A stretch of DNA of 18,288 nucleotides, from the NCBI GenBank assembly GCA_022496185.1, contig WTXG01000494.1:1-18288 (forward strand). Reading direction: 5' to 3'. This DNA is from Multifurca ochricompacta. Taxonomy: Eukaryota; Basidiomycota; Agaricomycetes; Russulales; Russulaceae. Shown here in pieces: positions 1-8,032 of the stretch; the stretch's first letter is position 1; every line of letters begins with the position of its first letter. The notes beneath the pieces are model-generated. The model was not told where the DNA came from. It saw only the letters and a list, made by a program, of their open reading frames with translations, and made no database searches. Position numbers and translations under genes: made by a program.

Positions 1-2787
1 GGGGTCCAGCCCATGATAAGGGAAAAAGGGGTAGCTTTTGTTGTGCCATTGGGCCACGAGTTATGGGCAAACTCCGCAGTCGATAGCCATTCTGCCCAGT
101 CATCTTGCCTGCTGTTGCACCAGAATCGGAGGTACTGTTCTAGCCATTGGTTCATCCGTTCCGACTGTCCGTCCATTTGGGGGTGGTATGCCGTAGAAAT
201 GTTCTGCATGATGTCCAATGTTCTGCATAAAGCCTTTGCGAATGCCAATGTGAAACGAGTATCCCTATCAGAGATGACCTTCTTGGGGAGCCCGTAGTGA
301 CGGTATACATGGTTCAGGTAGAGTTTTGCCACTCCTTCGGCTGTGATGGTTTCGTTACAGGGGATAAAGAGGGCCGCTTTGGAGCAATCGTGGTCCGTAA
401 TTGTGAGGATAGTGTCGAAGCCTTGTGATTTGGGCAGCTTGACAATGAAATCCATGGCGATGGTCTGGAATGGGGTTGACGCAATAGGAGTGATGGGGTA
501 TATTGGTGGGATCTTCGGGTGTGTGTTCACCTTGTTTGCTTGACATGACGCACATCCTTGTACATAGCTTTCAATGTCCTTCTTCATGTTGGGCCACCAA
601 TAGTCTCTTTTAGCCAAGGCGTAGGTGTTGGCAATACCCAGATGGCCAGCAGAGGGAAGGTCGTGATGAAAATGGATCACCCCCCTCTTAATGTTGTCGC
701 CACCGGTGACAATGAGTCGATCCCCGTCTTTCCACCAAAGACCGTCAATTTTCTTTAAATTGTGAGCGTCGGCCCATGAAAGGCACAGGTCTTGGTTCAT
801 ATTTTGGGAAACTTGTGCCCAAAGGTCCATGTCGTGGAGACTGACCACGGCCGTTTTTGCAAAGACCTCCTCCGGGAGGACAGTGATGTCATTATTGTCG
901 TCCTCTCCTGTATGCATATCCGGCCTTCGTGATAATGCATCTGCTCTGGCATTCTGGCTCCCTGCGATATGTTTCAATGTAAAGTTATACTCCTCCAACT
1001 CCAAGACCTCTCGTGCCACGCGTCGACTAATTTTGTGGGGCTCTTTCCAATATAATAGATTGGAATGGTCAGTGTGGATGATGGTCTTGTGCGGGGTTCC
1101 TGCCAGGTAGGGTCGCCAGTGTCGCAATGCTTTAACTATGGCTAAAAGCTCCCGGTCCCAGATGTCATAGTTTCTTTCGGCTGAGGAGAAGGTTTCAGAG
1201 TAGTATGCCACTGGATGAAGTATTTGCGTGGCATCTCTCTGGTATAATACTGCTCCATTCGCAAAGTGAGAGGCGTCCACCTCTAGTTCGAAGGGGTGAT
1301 TTAGATCCGGCTGGATGAGTACTGGTTCTGAACCAACGAGGTCCCTCATCTGCTCGAATGCTTGCTGCTGTGTTGCACCCCAATGCCAAGGTACATCCTT
1401 TTTCAGTAGGTTGTTCAGCGGCCGTGCTATGCCCGAAAACCCCTTGACGAATCATCAATAGAAGTTGCAGAATCCGATGAACGACCAGACATCTTTGACG
1501 CAAGTTGGCACTGGCCACTCTCAGATCCCTTGTACTTTAATGGGGTCCATACGCACTCGTCCTCCTTCCAAGATGACTCCTAGGTACTCAACACTCCGTT
1601 GCTCAAAGGAACATTTAGCGGGTTTGAGATACAGGTCATGTTCTTGCAATATGTCCAGTACCTGATGCACTCGGTCTCGGTGGTGGTCTAAATTGTCTGA
1701 GGTAGCAACCAGGATGTCGTCCATGTAGACCACTACTTCTCCTGTGAGAATAAGATCGTGGAAGATGTGATTCATCATAGACTGGAATGTTGCCGGTGAA
1801 TTCGTAAGACCAAAGAACATGACATTGGGTTCAAACAACCCTTGATTTGTCTTGAACGCTGCCTTGCACTGGTCACCTTCCCTGATTCTAACATTGTTGT
1901 AGCCCCACCGCACGTCCATTTTTGAGAAGAGAGATTTATCCCTCATAGTGTCGATGAGTTCAGAGATGAGCGGCAGGGGGTAGGCATTTTTCACAGTGTA
2001 CGCATTGATTCGTCGATAATCCTGAACCGGCCGCAGCTTGCTGTCCTTCTTCTTGATGAAGAAGAAGGGCGAGGCATACTGCGACTTGGATGGGCGAATG
2101 TAACCTTTTGCCAAATGTTCTTCGAGGAATTCCGTTAATGCTACCTGCTCCGACTGGGACAGTGGGTAGATTTTACAATCTATGGCGGTTGGTGTATCTG
2201 GGAGTAGGTCTATGGCATGGTCCCATGGTCTGGAGGGTGGAAAACGCTGGGATTCTTCCTCGGAAAATACCTTCCAATGCCGATGGTAGGTACTCGGTAC
2301 TATGTCGCTGTATGTTTTTTCTGTCTGCCCTTGTATCGCCTTTTGAGCTAACTCTGACGCCTTGGTGACATAGCAGTAGCCTGGGTCTTCCTCCTCTGTA
2401 CCGGTAGCTTTTATCGTTGGATGTCTGACTGCGTAATTGTAGCCCATCGATGTGATGATGGTGGGGTACGATTCTTTATCCATCGTTGCATCCGCCCAAT
2501 TGATCTTGGGTTCGAACGCAGCAAGCCACGGGTATCCAAGAATAAGGTCTTCGTCTCCCAGATCCGTAATTAGGAAGCGAATGTTTTTTGTGGCTTCTCC
2601 AACCTGGACCCTCAGATCTGTGTAGTGAGTGATCTTTCCCACACAATTGGCCGTCCCATCAATGTTCCAAATGTTCTTTTCCTGGGGAAGTGCCAGCCGT
2701 CCCAAACCCATTGTTCTAAGCAGTCGTGGGTGAATAAAATTGTCTGTGGCTCCTGAGTCCACTAAGATGTCTCAATCGGCCGTCCTC
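1..2787 (-). pseudogene. pol: pol of element A: protease, reverse transcriptase, RNase H, integrase (3' part missing)
   Basis: One frame runs from 2787 to the left edge, broken only by TGA codons at 2772-2774, 1521-1523, 1455-1457 and 1452-1454. Protease: active-site DSGAT at 2745-2759. RT: YMDD catalytic motif at 1716-1727 and a conserved RPVQDYRRIN block upstream. RNase H: acidic residues in LEVDAS (Asp 1275-1277), in DRELLA and in IHTDHSNLL (near 1060-1080). Integrase: an HHCC zinc finger (two His near 640-675, CASC at 543-554), then the catalytic triad Asp 450-452, Asp 267-269 and Glu 159-161, all present. Frame and domain order match Ty3/gypsy Pol. The usual Trp in the RT block GDQWKAAF is Cys here, and the usual Thr in integrase HPQTDGQ is Met. 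No true start codon exists in this segment; pol would be made as a gag-pol fusion. Not functional as it stands. Confidence 0.95.
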
Positions 2788-2959
2788 TGTAACGGGTGAA
2801 GCTCCGTGTACACTTAGAAACAGGAAGGGCAAAGAGAAATGACCTAAGTCGTTGGGCGTACCGCGGAGGCAAACGTCACGCGTTAAGCAATGATGGGGAA
2901 CCTTGCTGCCCACAGTGGTTTGTGCAACCACGACAGCGGTGTTCTGAAACCCAAAGAAG

Positions 2960-3080
2960 CTGCAGCCCCAAGAGGACAAGATCCAAAGGATCGAGTCACA
3001 CAGGGAGGCAGGATGCCATTAGCACTACGTATCAAACTTATGTAGACAGTTACTCACCTGCAGCCCCAAGAGGACAAGAT
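2960..3080 (-). repeat. 23-bp direct repeat in LTR-B, period 98 bp
   Basis: Identical 23-bp copies at 2960-2982 and 3058-3080; on the minus strand they start ATCTTGTCC and end GGCTGCAG. The upstream copy is followed directly by GTGAGT (a consensus 5' splice site) and the second copy ends in CAG, so a 98-nt intron removing one repeat unit is possible. Confidence 0.85.
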
Positions 3081-3107
3081 GGGGGCTACAGGCTGTTACA
3101 GAGGGTC

Positions 3108-3114
3108 TTATATA
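3108..3114 (-). promoter_or_regulatory. TATA box of LTR-B
   Basis: TATATAAG on the minus strand, about 580 bp into LTR-B. The predicted start about 34 nt downstream (near 3080, the spacing seen in element A) coincides with the start of the 23-bp direct repeat. The LTR-C TATA region (5981-5987) has clearly related flanking sequence. Confidence 0.6.
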
Positions 3115-3545
3115 CATTTCTCAGTGTAACGAGGTAAGCAGTAAGTGTAAGCAAGAATCATCAAGTATCAGTCAGCTGTATTGCTGACTGAGCCTTATCT
3201 TTGTGATTCGTAAGCTGCTTTACTCTGCTGACTGATCATGCTCCACAATGTGATGTCATAATGACGTCATTGTGGAGTAGATAACTGATATGTAGTCTAG
3301 CCCTTAGGTCTGGAACACGTCTATCTACTGATACATGTGATTCCGTGCTAAAATTGGCCATGGCCCAACCTGGGCCCTTATCTAGAGCTCCACTTACCTA
3401 GAACCTTCTAGGCTGGGCTCCTCTTATCTTGATAATAGCTCCACTTGGTCTAGAACCGTCTAGACTGTGGGGCCATGCCTATTGTGGTAAACACAATAGA
3501 GAATCGACTTGTTATTGTTGAGTGGCTCTTGTGCTGACTAAGCAG

Positions 3546-3648
3546 CATGTGACTATTACATGTGACTCGGTCACATGATCCATGTCACGACTACATTCCC
3601 ATGATCACGTGTTGAGACTGCTGGGTTATCTTCCCACAGTCATGTGAT
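3546..3648. promoter_or_regulatory. Cluster of five RTCACRTG sites in LTR-B
   Basis: The octamer RTCACRTG (either strand) occurs at 3546-3553, 3559-3566, 3570-3577, 3604-3611 and 3641-3648, near the 5' end of LTR-B on the minus strand, hence in its U3. RTCACRTG is the known site of the fungal bHLH factor Cbf1. Binding here is inference only. Confidence 0.45.
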
Positions 3649-3693
3649 CCAAAAGGGAGAAAAGAAAAGGAAAAATAAGGTAGAGCCGTGACA

Positions 3694-3809
3694 TCCTCTG
3701 TGTAGTTTCAAAATGGACTGGTATTTTCAACGATTTGAATCGACTAGCATACACAGAGGTAACATGGAGTGCTCGCACCCAGGCCGATGGGTTTGAGCCT
3801 AACAAAAAT
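3694..3809 (-). pseudogene. pol: Start of pol of element A (before the protease), cut by LTR-B
   Basis: In the -1 frame relative to the gag tail, an open stretch runs from 3809 down to the LTR-B insertion site at 3694. It reads as a Pol N-terminus with a YASRFKSLKIPVHFE block before the break. Excising LTR-B and one target copy joins it in frame to the protease DSGAT motif about 17 codons on. It starts directly at the presumed frameshift site (3811-3817), so it would be made only as a gag-pol fusion. After the insertion the open frame runs on into LTR-B sequence, ending at 3626; that tail is accidental. Confidence 0.75.
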
Positions 3810-3817
3810 CCTTTTTT
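3771..3817 (-). promoter_or_regulatory. Candidate programmed -1 frameshift signal between gag and pol
   Basis: On the minus strand the heptamer A AAA AAG (3817-3811) lies in the right phase of the gag-tail frame (codons GCA AAA AAG). The gag stop TAG follows at 3801-3799. A hairpin covers 3798-3771: GCTC pairs with GAGC, then ACCCA with TGGGT around a 6-nt loop, with a 2x2 internal loop. The spacer is 12 nt, slightly long. A -1 slip moves exactly into the pol frame. Gag-pol -1 frameshifting is known in related sushi elements; use of this site is inferred. Confidence 0.6.
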
Positions 3818-5312
3818 GCAAACGCCTTTTCTACTAGTAGGGCGCACACTTCCTCACTTTCCTTCATCATATTAGCCCATATATCCTGGGCCTTCTCTTC
3901 TTTAGTCCGCTTGTCCACCGTTGGTGGGTTATTCTGAGCAGGATGTTCTGGCGCGTGGTGGTGGCAGCAACTCACGCTCCCTTCTTGGGGCAGTCTCGAG
4001 ACATGTGCCCCAATGCTCTGCAACAGAAGCAGCGTCCTTCTTTCATGAGGGTTTGTCACTCATCCTCTGTAAGCGTTGCTTGAGCTCGGGCTCAATCTGC
4101 GGAGGTGTCCATAGCGTTTGGGTCCCGCTGGGTGTGCTGGGTAGGCTTGACTCCAAAGGCGGCCTTCCACTGATCTCTGGTTTTTCCTTTCTTGGTATCA
4201 ACTCCAAATCGTGTCTGGAAGTCCAAGTAATCCTGTTGTTGCCGCCGGGCGGCATCGACCCAGGTGTCCCAATCATGGGGATGATGGAACTGTATGATGT
4301 TCTTGACCAGGGGGTTGGGTAGTCCCTGGGAGAAGAGGTCCAGCGTGGCCTCCTCATCTGTGTTGTAGCCGGCTCTGTTGGCTAAACTTCTGAACTTGGC
4401 TACATATGCGTCAAGTTCTCCTTTTTCCATCCTGAGGGACTTTAATTCTCGTGCAGCCTTCTGTTTGGCCTGTCCGTCGGTGAAGGCGTCCTTGAACCTC
4501 TCGGCTATGGTCTCCCACAGACCTTCGCTCGTAGTTCGGCGCCCGCTCTCAACCTGCTCATTCAGCCATTCCAACTGTTCCATGGTCCAGTCATCCACTG
4601 CATCCCCTCGGATCAGGGACAGAAACAGATTGGCCCTTTGGAATGGGTTGACAATCTGTGGGACGTCATGATTGAAGTTCTTGAACGTCGTGAATTCCAA
4701 CATGAACTTCTTGCTCTGTGAGCGATCCCCAGTGAATGTTTGGGGTAAAACTCCAGACAGGCGTCCAGAGGGGGGAGGGATGTTCGGTGGTGGTGCCACG
4801 GGAGCTGCTGGGGCAGGGTCTGGGAGCTGGGCGGCAATTGTCGACATGTTTTGATAGAGTGGGGTTACTGTGTTGGTGGATTGTATCGATATCTGTGGAG
4901 TTGTCAAAGCAGGGGCTCTGATCGTGACAACTTCAGGTGCAACCGGAAACGTAGTCTCTGCTAATGCCGGTGCTTCTTCTTCACTGGGTTCTTCTACGTA
5001 CTCCTCTGGTTCGGAGTCCGTGACAATGGCCGGAGGGTTTTCTCTCCACGGGCCTAGTCCAAATTCGGGTGGGGCAGGTCTGGTCGTGACCCAAGAGTTT
5101 CGACTATCCGAGTATCGGATACAATACCAAACTCTTCTCTCGTCGTCGTATTCTACTGGTTGGTATCTTCCGTCGTGATAGACGTAGTATCCAAACTCAG
5201 TTTCAAAGTCTTTCCAGGCAGCAGAGCCAAGTACTTGCTGTGAAAGATTATTCTCGTCTCTGCGCTCAATGAGTTCTTCTCGGAAGAGGGTCTGACTGCG
5301 GCTGGAAGCCAC
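3799..5312 (-). pseudogene. gag: gag of element A (capsid and CCHC zinc knuckle), with stops and a frame slip
   Basis: An open frame of 406 codons runs from 5312 to a TGA at 4092-4094. It has an acidic, Pro/Ala-rich N-terminal half and then a capsid-type region of the retrotransposon-gag family (around residues 215-350, with DDWTMEQLEWLNEQ and the block around LWETIAERFKDAF). The same frame goes on past TGA at 4092-4094 and 4056-4058 into a perfect CX2CX4HX4C zinc knuckle (CFCC...GH....C, ending near 3990), then TGA at 3972-3974. The tail to the TAG at 3799-3801 is in another frame, so an indel lies near 3960-3985. The first codon at 5310-5312 is GTG, in the context CACAGTGGCT; no ATG is available upstream before the TAA at 5334-5336, so the start has probably mutated from ATG. 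The LTR-to-start leader would be only 19 nt. Confidence 0.9.
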
Positions 5313-5318
5313 TGTGAG

Positions 5319-5329
5319 AGACTTGACTT
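5319..5329 (-). other. Primer-binding site, self-priming type
   Basis: AAGTCAAGTCT on the minus strand begins 2 nt after the end of the 5' LTR, where an LTR-element primer-binding site belongs. Its complement AGACTTGACTT occurs inside the element's own LTR: exactly in the second copy (6402-6412) and with one mismatch in this one (5554-5564), each time 34 nt downstream of the start of the TATA box, near the expected transcript start. Tf1 primes reverse transcription with the first 11 nt of its own mRNA in this way. I see no match to a tRNA 3' end (no TGG start). Confidence 0.65.
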
Positions 5330-5331
5330 GA

Positions 5332-5923
5332 TGTTACGTCCGGTGTGAGACATTCCGCACAACTTGTGCGACAGCGTTGTCCGTGAGTTCAGATAAGAGG
5401 CCAATAGGACCTCTTGGAGTTTCAGTGGAAAAGTCAAAGTCAAAGGGGCTGTTCCCTAGTGACGATGTTGAACGGAAAGTGCCGAAAGCACTGAGATGAT
5501 CGAGTCAAAGGGTCCAAGGGAGAGTCCAAAAGACAAACACCAATGTATTCAATAAGTCGAGTCTGAGGTCTACAATGTAGTTACAGCAAGCTTATATACG
5601 TAATCGAATGGGCGTCTATAGATAAGATAGCAGAGTCAGGTGGGCCCAAATATACGGAAGCGGACAGCGTAAAGTCGGGCTTCTGATAGGGTATTAAGTA
5701 AGTGTCCGAGCATAAAGATAAAGAGATAACAAGATAAGAGATAAAGGGTCAAACATAGGTATACAACGAGTCAACAAGTCCAAAGCAAGTCACGGGGAAG
5801 GAAGCAAGGCATGTGATGGGTCCCAGGACGGGGACGTGATCATGAAGTGTAAGGTAGGTGGCAGGGATGGGTCGTTGTTGGGGAGGTGGAAGAAAATGGG
5901 GTTGCTCGGTAGAGATTGTAACA
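5332..5923 (-). repeat. 5' LTR of element A (592 bp)
   Basis: On the minus strand it begins TGTTACAATC and ends GTAACA. It aligns over its whole length with the plus-strand copy at 6049-6633, which fixes both ends. TATATAA is at 5592-5598 and the presumed transcript start near 5564. Many of the differences from the second copy are transitions. The five bases outside (5924-5928, TCTAG) should be the target duplication. Confidence 0.93.
5592..5598 (-). promoter_or_regulatory. TATA box of the element A 5' LTR
   Basis: TATATAA on the minus strand in a conserved context (TACGTATATAAG in both LTR copies). It would drive the full-length gag-pol RNA leftward. Confidence 0.65.
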
Positions 5924-6043
5924 TCTAGGCTGAAGGCACAAGAGGTCAAATCTGGGGTCGTACAGACTGTCTACAGGGTCTTATATACTGTATGGGATCT
6001 AGTCTTGTAGCTAATCAGAGACGGGGTCAGAGTCCTTATCATC

Positions 6044-6638
6044 CAATATGTTACAACTTCTGCCATCCGCCCCCGTTTTCTTCCACCTCCCCAACAACGA
6101 CCCCTCCTTGCCGCCTACTTTACACTTCTCGATCACGTCCCCATCGTGGGATCCGTCACGTGCCTTACTTCCATCCCCGTGACCTGCTTTGTACCTGTTG
6201 ACGCGACATTTGCTTATGTTTGGCTCTTTATCTTCTTATCATCTTATCGCTACGACCGGACACTTACTTAATACCCTATCAGAAGCTAGACTTTACGCCG
6301 TCCGCTTCCGTATATTTGGGCCCACTTGACTCCGTACCCTTATCTTGTAGATGCCCGTTGAGTTACGTATATAAGTCCGCTGTAGCTACGCTGTAGACCT
6401 CAGACTTGACTTATTGAATACATCGGTGCCTGTCTTCTGGACGTCCCTTTGATCTCTGACTCAGTTGTCTCAAGTACTTTTGGTACTTCTCCGCTCAACA
6501 TTGTCTTAGGGAGCGCCCCTTTGACTTTGACTCATCCCACTCAATTTCCAAGAGGCCTTATTGGTTTCTTACCTGAACCTACGAACCGCGCTGTCACACA
6601 AGTCGTGTGGAACGTCCCACACCGGGCGTAACACAATA
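6044..6638 (+). mobile_element. Solo LTR of the element A family, plus strand, with target duplication
   Basis: The LTR is 6049-6633 (585 bp), TGTTACAAC...GTAACA, flanked by a perfect 5-bp duplication CAATA at 6044-6048 and 6634-6638. It aligns with the 5' LTR of element A in reverse orientation, including the block TTCTTCCACCTCCCCAACAA, the TATA box and the terminal GTGTGGAACG region. No internal element sequence is present, so it is the product of LTR-LTR recombination. Confidence 0.93.
6368..6374 (+). promoter_or_regulatory. TATA box of the plus-strand solo LTR
   Basis: TATATAA in the context ACGTATATAAGT. The presumed transcript start AGACTTGACTT is at 6402-6412. It points rightward, away from the element A promoter. 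Confidence 0.55.
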
Positions 6639-6878
6639 GATAAGACGTCAAATATAGTCCATGATAAGGATAAGCCTTATCAGAAGCATAGTCATGTGGG
6701 ACAGCCCCACAGGAGTCGTATCAGTGTGGGAGGATTCCCACCAGGGTCAGGGGTGAATGGGGAGAGGACAGGTCCCATCAGAGTTGGATCAGTGTGGGAA
6801 TACTCCCACAGGAGTCAGAGGAGAGGGTCGAGTGACTGATGGGTCAGATGATCTAAGGGGTTATGATCAAGGTCCAAG

Positions 6879-6979
6879 GTCACATGGTCAAAGGGGTCAT
6901 GTGGTCTGAGGTCATGTGGTCAAGGGTCACATGACAGGTCATGGCTTTGAGTCCATGTCATGTGCCTACAGGTCACATG
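6879..6979. promoter_or_regulatory. GTCACATG repeats in LTR-C
   Basis: GTCACATG at 6879-6886, 6926-6933 and 6972-6979, with several looser TCATGTGG copies between; a further GTCACGTG is at 7421-7428. This is the octamer also clustered in LTR-B. Confidence 0.4.
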
Positions 6980-7869
6980 GTCTGGAGGGGTTAATGCAAG
7001 CCAAAGTCATCTTGTGTACAGAGTCAGGTTTGGCAGGGACAGTGTCAGGGATCCTATGGGTGTCAGCCACAGGGACAGGGTATGGATGCTGGCCAAGACA
7101 GAGGCCAAGTATCAGGGGAAGAGGGAATGCAGCCGTCAGCACAGTAGCTGAACTAGTAGTGAGTCAGGTGCAGGTGTCAAGGGTAGGGGGTCCTGAGAGC
7201 GTCATGTCACAGGCGTCAGGTAGGGTCCCAAGGCAGCAAGCCAAGGGCATCGGGTCCTAGGCACAAGGCCATAGGCATCTGGGTTCCAGGGCCAAAGTGG
7301 TCAAGAGATGGTGGAGTAGGGGAATGGACAGTTAAGTGTGGAAAAGGGGAGGCACAGTGTGAGGGTCAGGAAAAGAGTAGGGTCATAACAAACAAGGGGG
7401 CAAGCAGGGCCAAAGGACATGTCACGTGATGGGGAAAGAAAACAAGACAACGCAGCAGGGTTCGTAACACAAGCCTTCTGGGCAAGTGGCCTACTAAGAC
7501 TATGGATGGGACGAAAACCCAGCTACAACTAAGAATACTATTTACTTAGAGCGCACATGAGGAGCTCAAGGTGTTTCACCTGCTTAAGGTCCCTCATCAC
7601 CTTTTGCAAGAATCCCCAGAGGGACTAGCCAAACAGGTCAAGGTGGGCACATAAAGCGCACCACCTTGTGGACAGTTAAGGGCAAGAGACAAAGAAAGTC
7701 AAAGCTCACTGTGACGGTGATTGGGAAGAAAGGAGTCTTGAAGCAGTGAGCTTGAAGAAAGTTTGGACTGATCAAGAAAAGAGATAGTCAGTAAAGCATG
7801 CCCAGGGCCCATAACCTGTCAAACAGGCATGTGCACAGCATACTGACTGTGAAGTGTTAGCGGGTTAGG

Positions 7870-8022
7870 CTAGAAGACAAGTTAGACTTCAGAGGTGAAG
7901 AAAAACTCTATTACTATGCTACTGACCTAGAAGACAAGTTAGCTACAGAGAGCAGTTAGTCAAAGGTATAAGTAGTGAGTAATGTAGAAGGGACTTACAC
8001 TTCAGAGGTGAAGAAAAACTCT
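7870..8022. repeat. Short direct repeats (16 bp and 24 bp, two copies each)
   Basis: CTAGAAGACAAGTTAG occurs at 7870-7885 and 7927-7942. A 24-bp sequence beginning ACTTCAGAGGTGAAG occurs at 7886-7909 and 7999-8022. All copies are identical. Confidence 0.85.
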
Positions 8023-8032
8023 GAAGTGTAAG
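7994..8032. repeat. Perfect 14-bp inverted repeat (hairpin), 11-nt loop
   Basis: Arms CTTACACTTCAGAG (7994-8007) and its exact reverse complement (8019-8032) enclose an A-rich loop. The left arm overlaps the second copy of the 24-bp direct repeat. A TATA-like sequence on the minus strand lies about 20 bp to the right, so the hairpin would be near the 5' end of any transcript from it. Confidence 0.8.

Larger units (their letters stand above)
2783..3698 (-). mobile_element. Solo LTR (LTR-B), 906 bp, inserted in pol of element A
   Basis: The LTR proper is 2788-3693. On the minus strand it begins TGTCACGG and ends GTTACA, the TG...CA form of LTR ends. It is flanked by a perfect 5-bp duplication, TCCTC on the plus strand, at 2783-2787 and 3694-3698. 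Removing the LTR plus one copy of the duplication (911 bp) puts the upstream pol frame exactly in register with the protease frame, which confirms the boundaries. A TATA box (TATATAAG, minus) is at 3108-3114. A 23-bp direct repeat lies at 3058-3080 and 2960-2982. No coding potential belongs to it. Its promoter points into the RT/integrase part of element A. Confidence 0.9.
1..5923 (-). mobile_element. Ty3/gypsy LTR retrotransposon (element A), degenerate, truncated by the window edge
   Basis: The order on the minus strand is 5' LTR (5332-5923), primer-binding site (5319-5329), gag (5312-3799), pol with protease, RT, RNase H and integrase (3809-1). Integrase after RNase H is the Ty3/gypsy order. 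The end of integrase, any chromodomain and the 3' LTR lie left of position 1. The self-priming type of primer-binding site and the RT motifs suggest the Tf1/sushi-like chromoviruses common in basidiomycetes; the chromodomain itself cannot be seen. The copy is dead: TGA codons in gag and pol, no gag ATG, and a 906-bp LTR inserted in pol. The five bases beyond the 5' LTR (5924-5928, TCTAG) should be one half of its target duplication; the other half is off-window. Confidence 0.93.
5924..7469 (-). mobile_element. Older LTR fragment (LTR-C), related to LTR-B, hosting both element A LTRs
   Basis: The stretch between the two element-A LTRs contains, on the minus strand, TATATAAGACCCTGTAGACA and about 50 further bases that align with the LTR-B TATA region (3060-3114). 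Beyond the second LTR the sequence runs to a likely LTR end at 7469 (GTAACA at 7464-7469, so TGTTACG on minus). Just inside it is TGATGGGGAAAGAAAAC, similar to the corresponding end of LTR-B. Its 3' part should lie left of element A, outside the window. Its U3 would be longer than that of LTR-B, so it is a relative, not the same family. The inner 6049-6633 belongs to the inserted LTR. Confidence 0.55.

Noticed and set aside
13..1110. Plus-strand open frames of 66-94 codons
   Set aside because: They are antisense shadows of the integrase and RNase H parts of pol.
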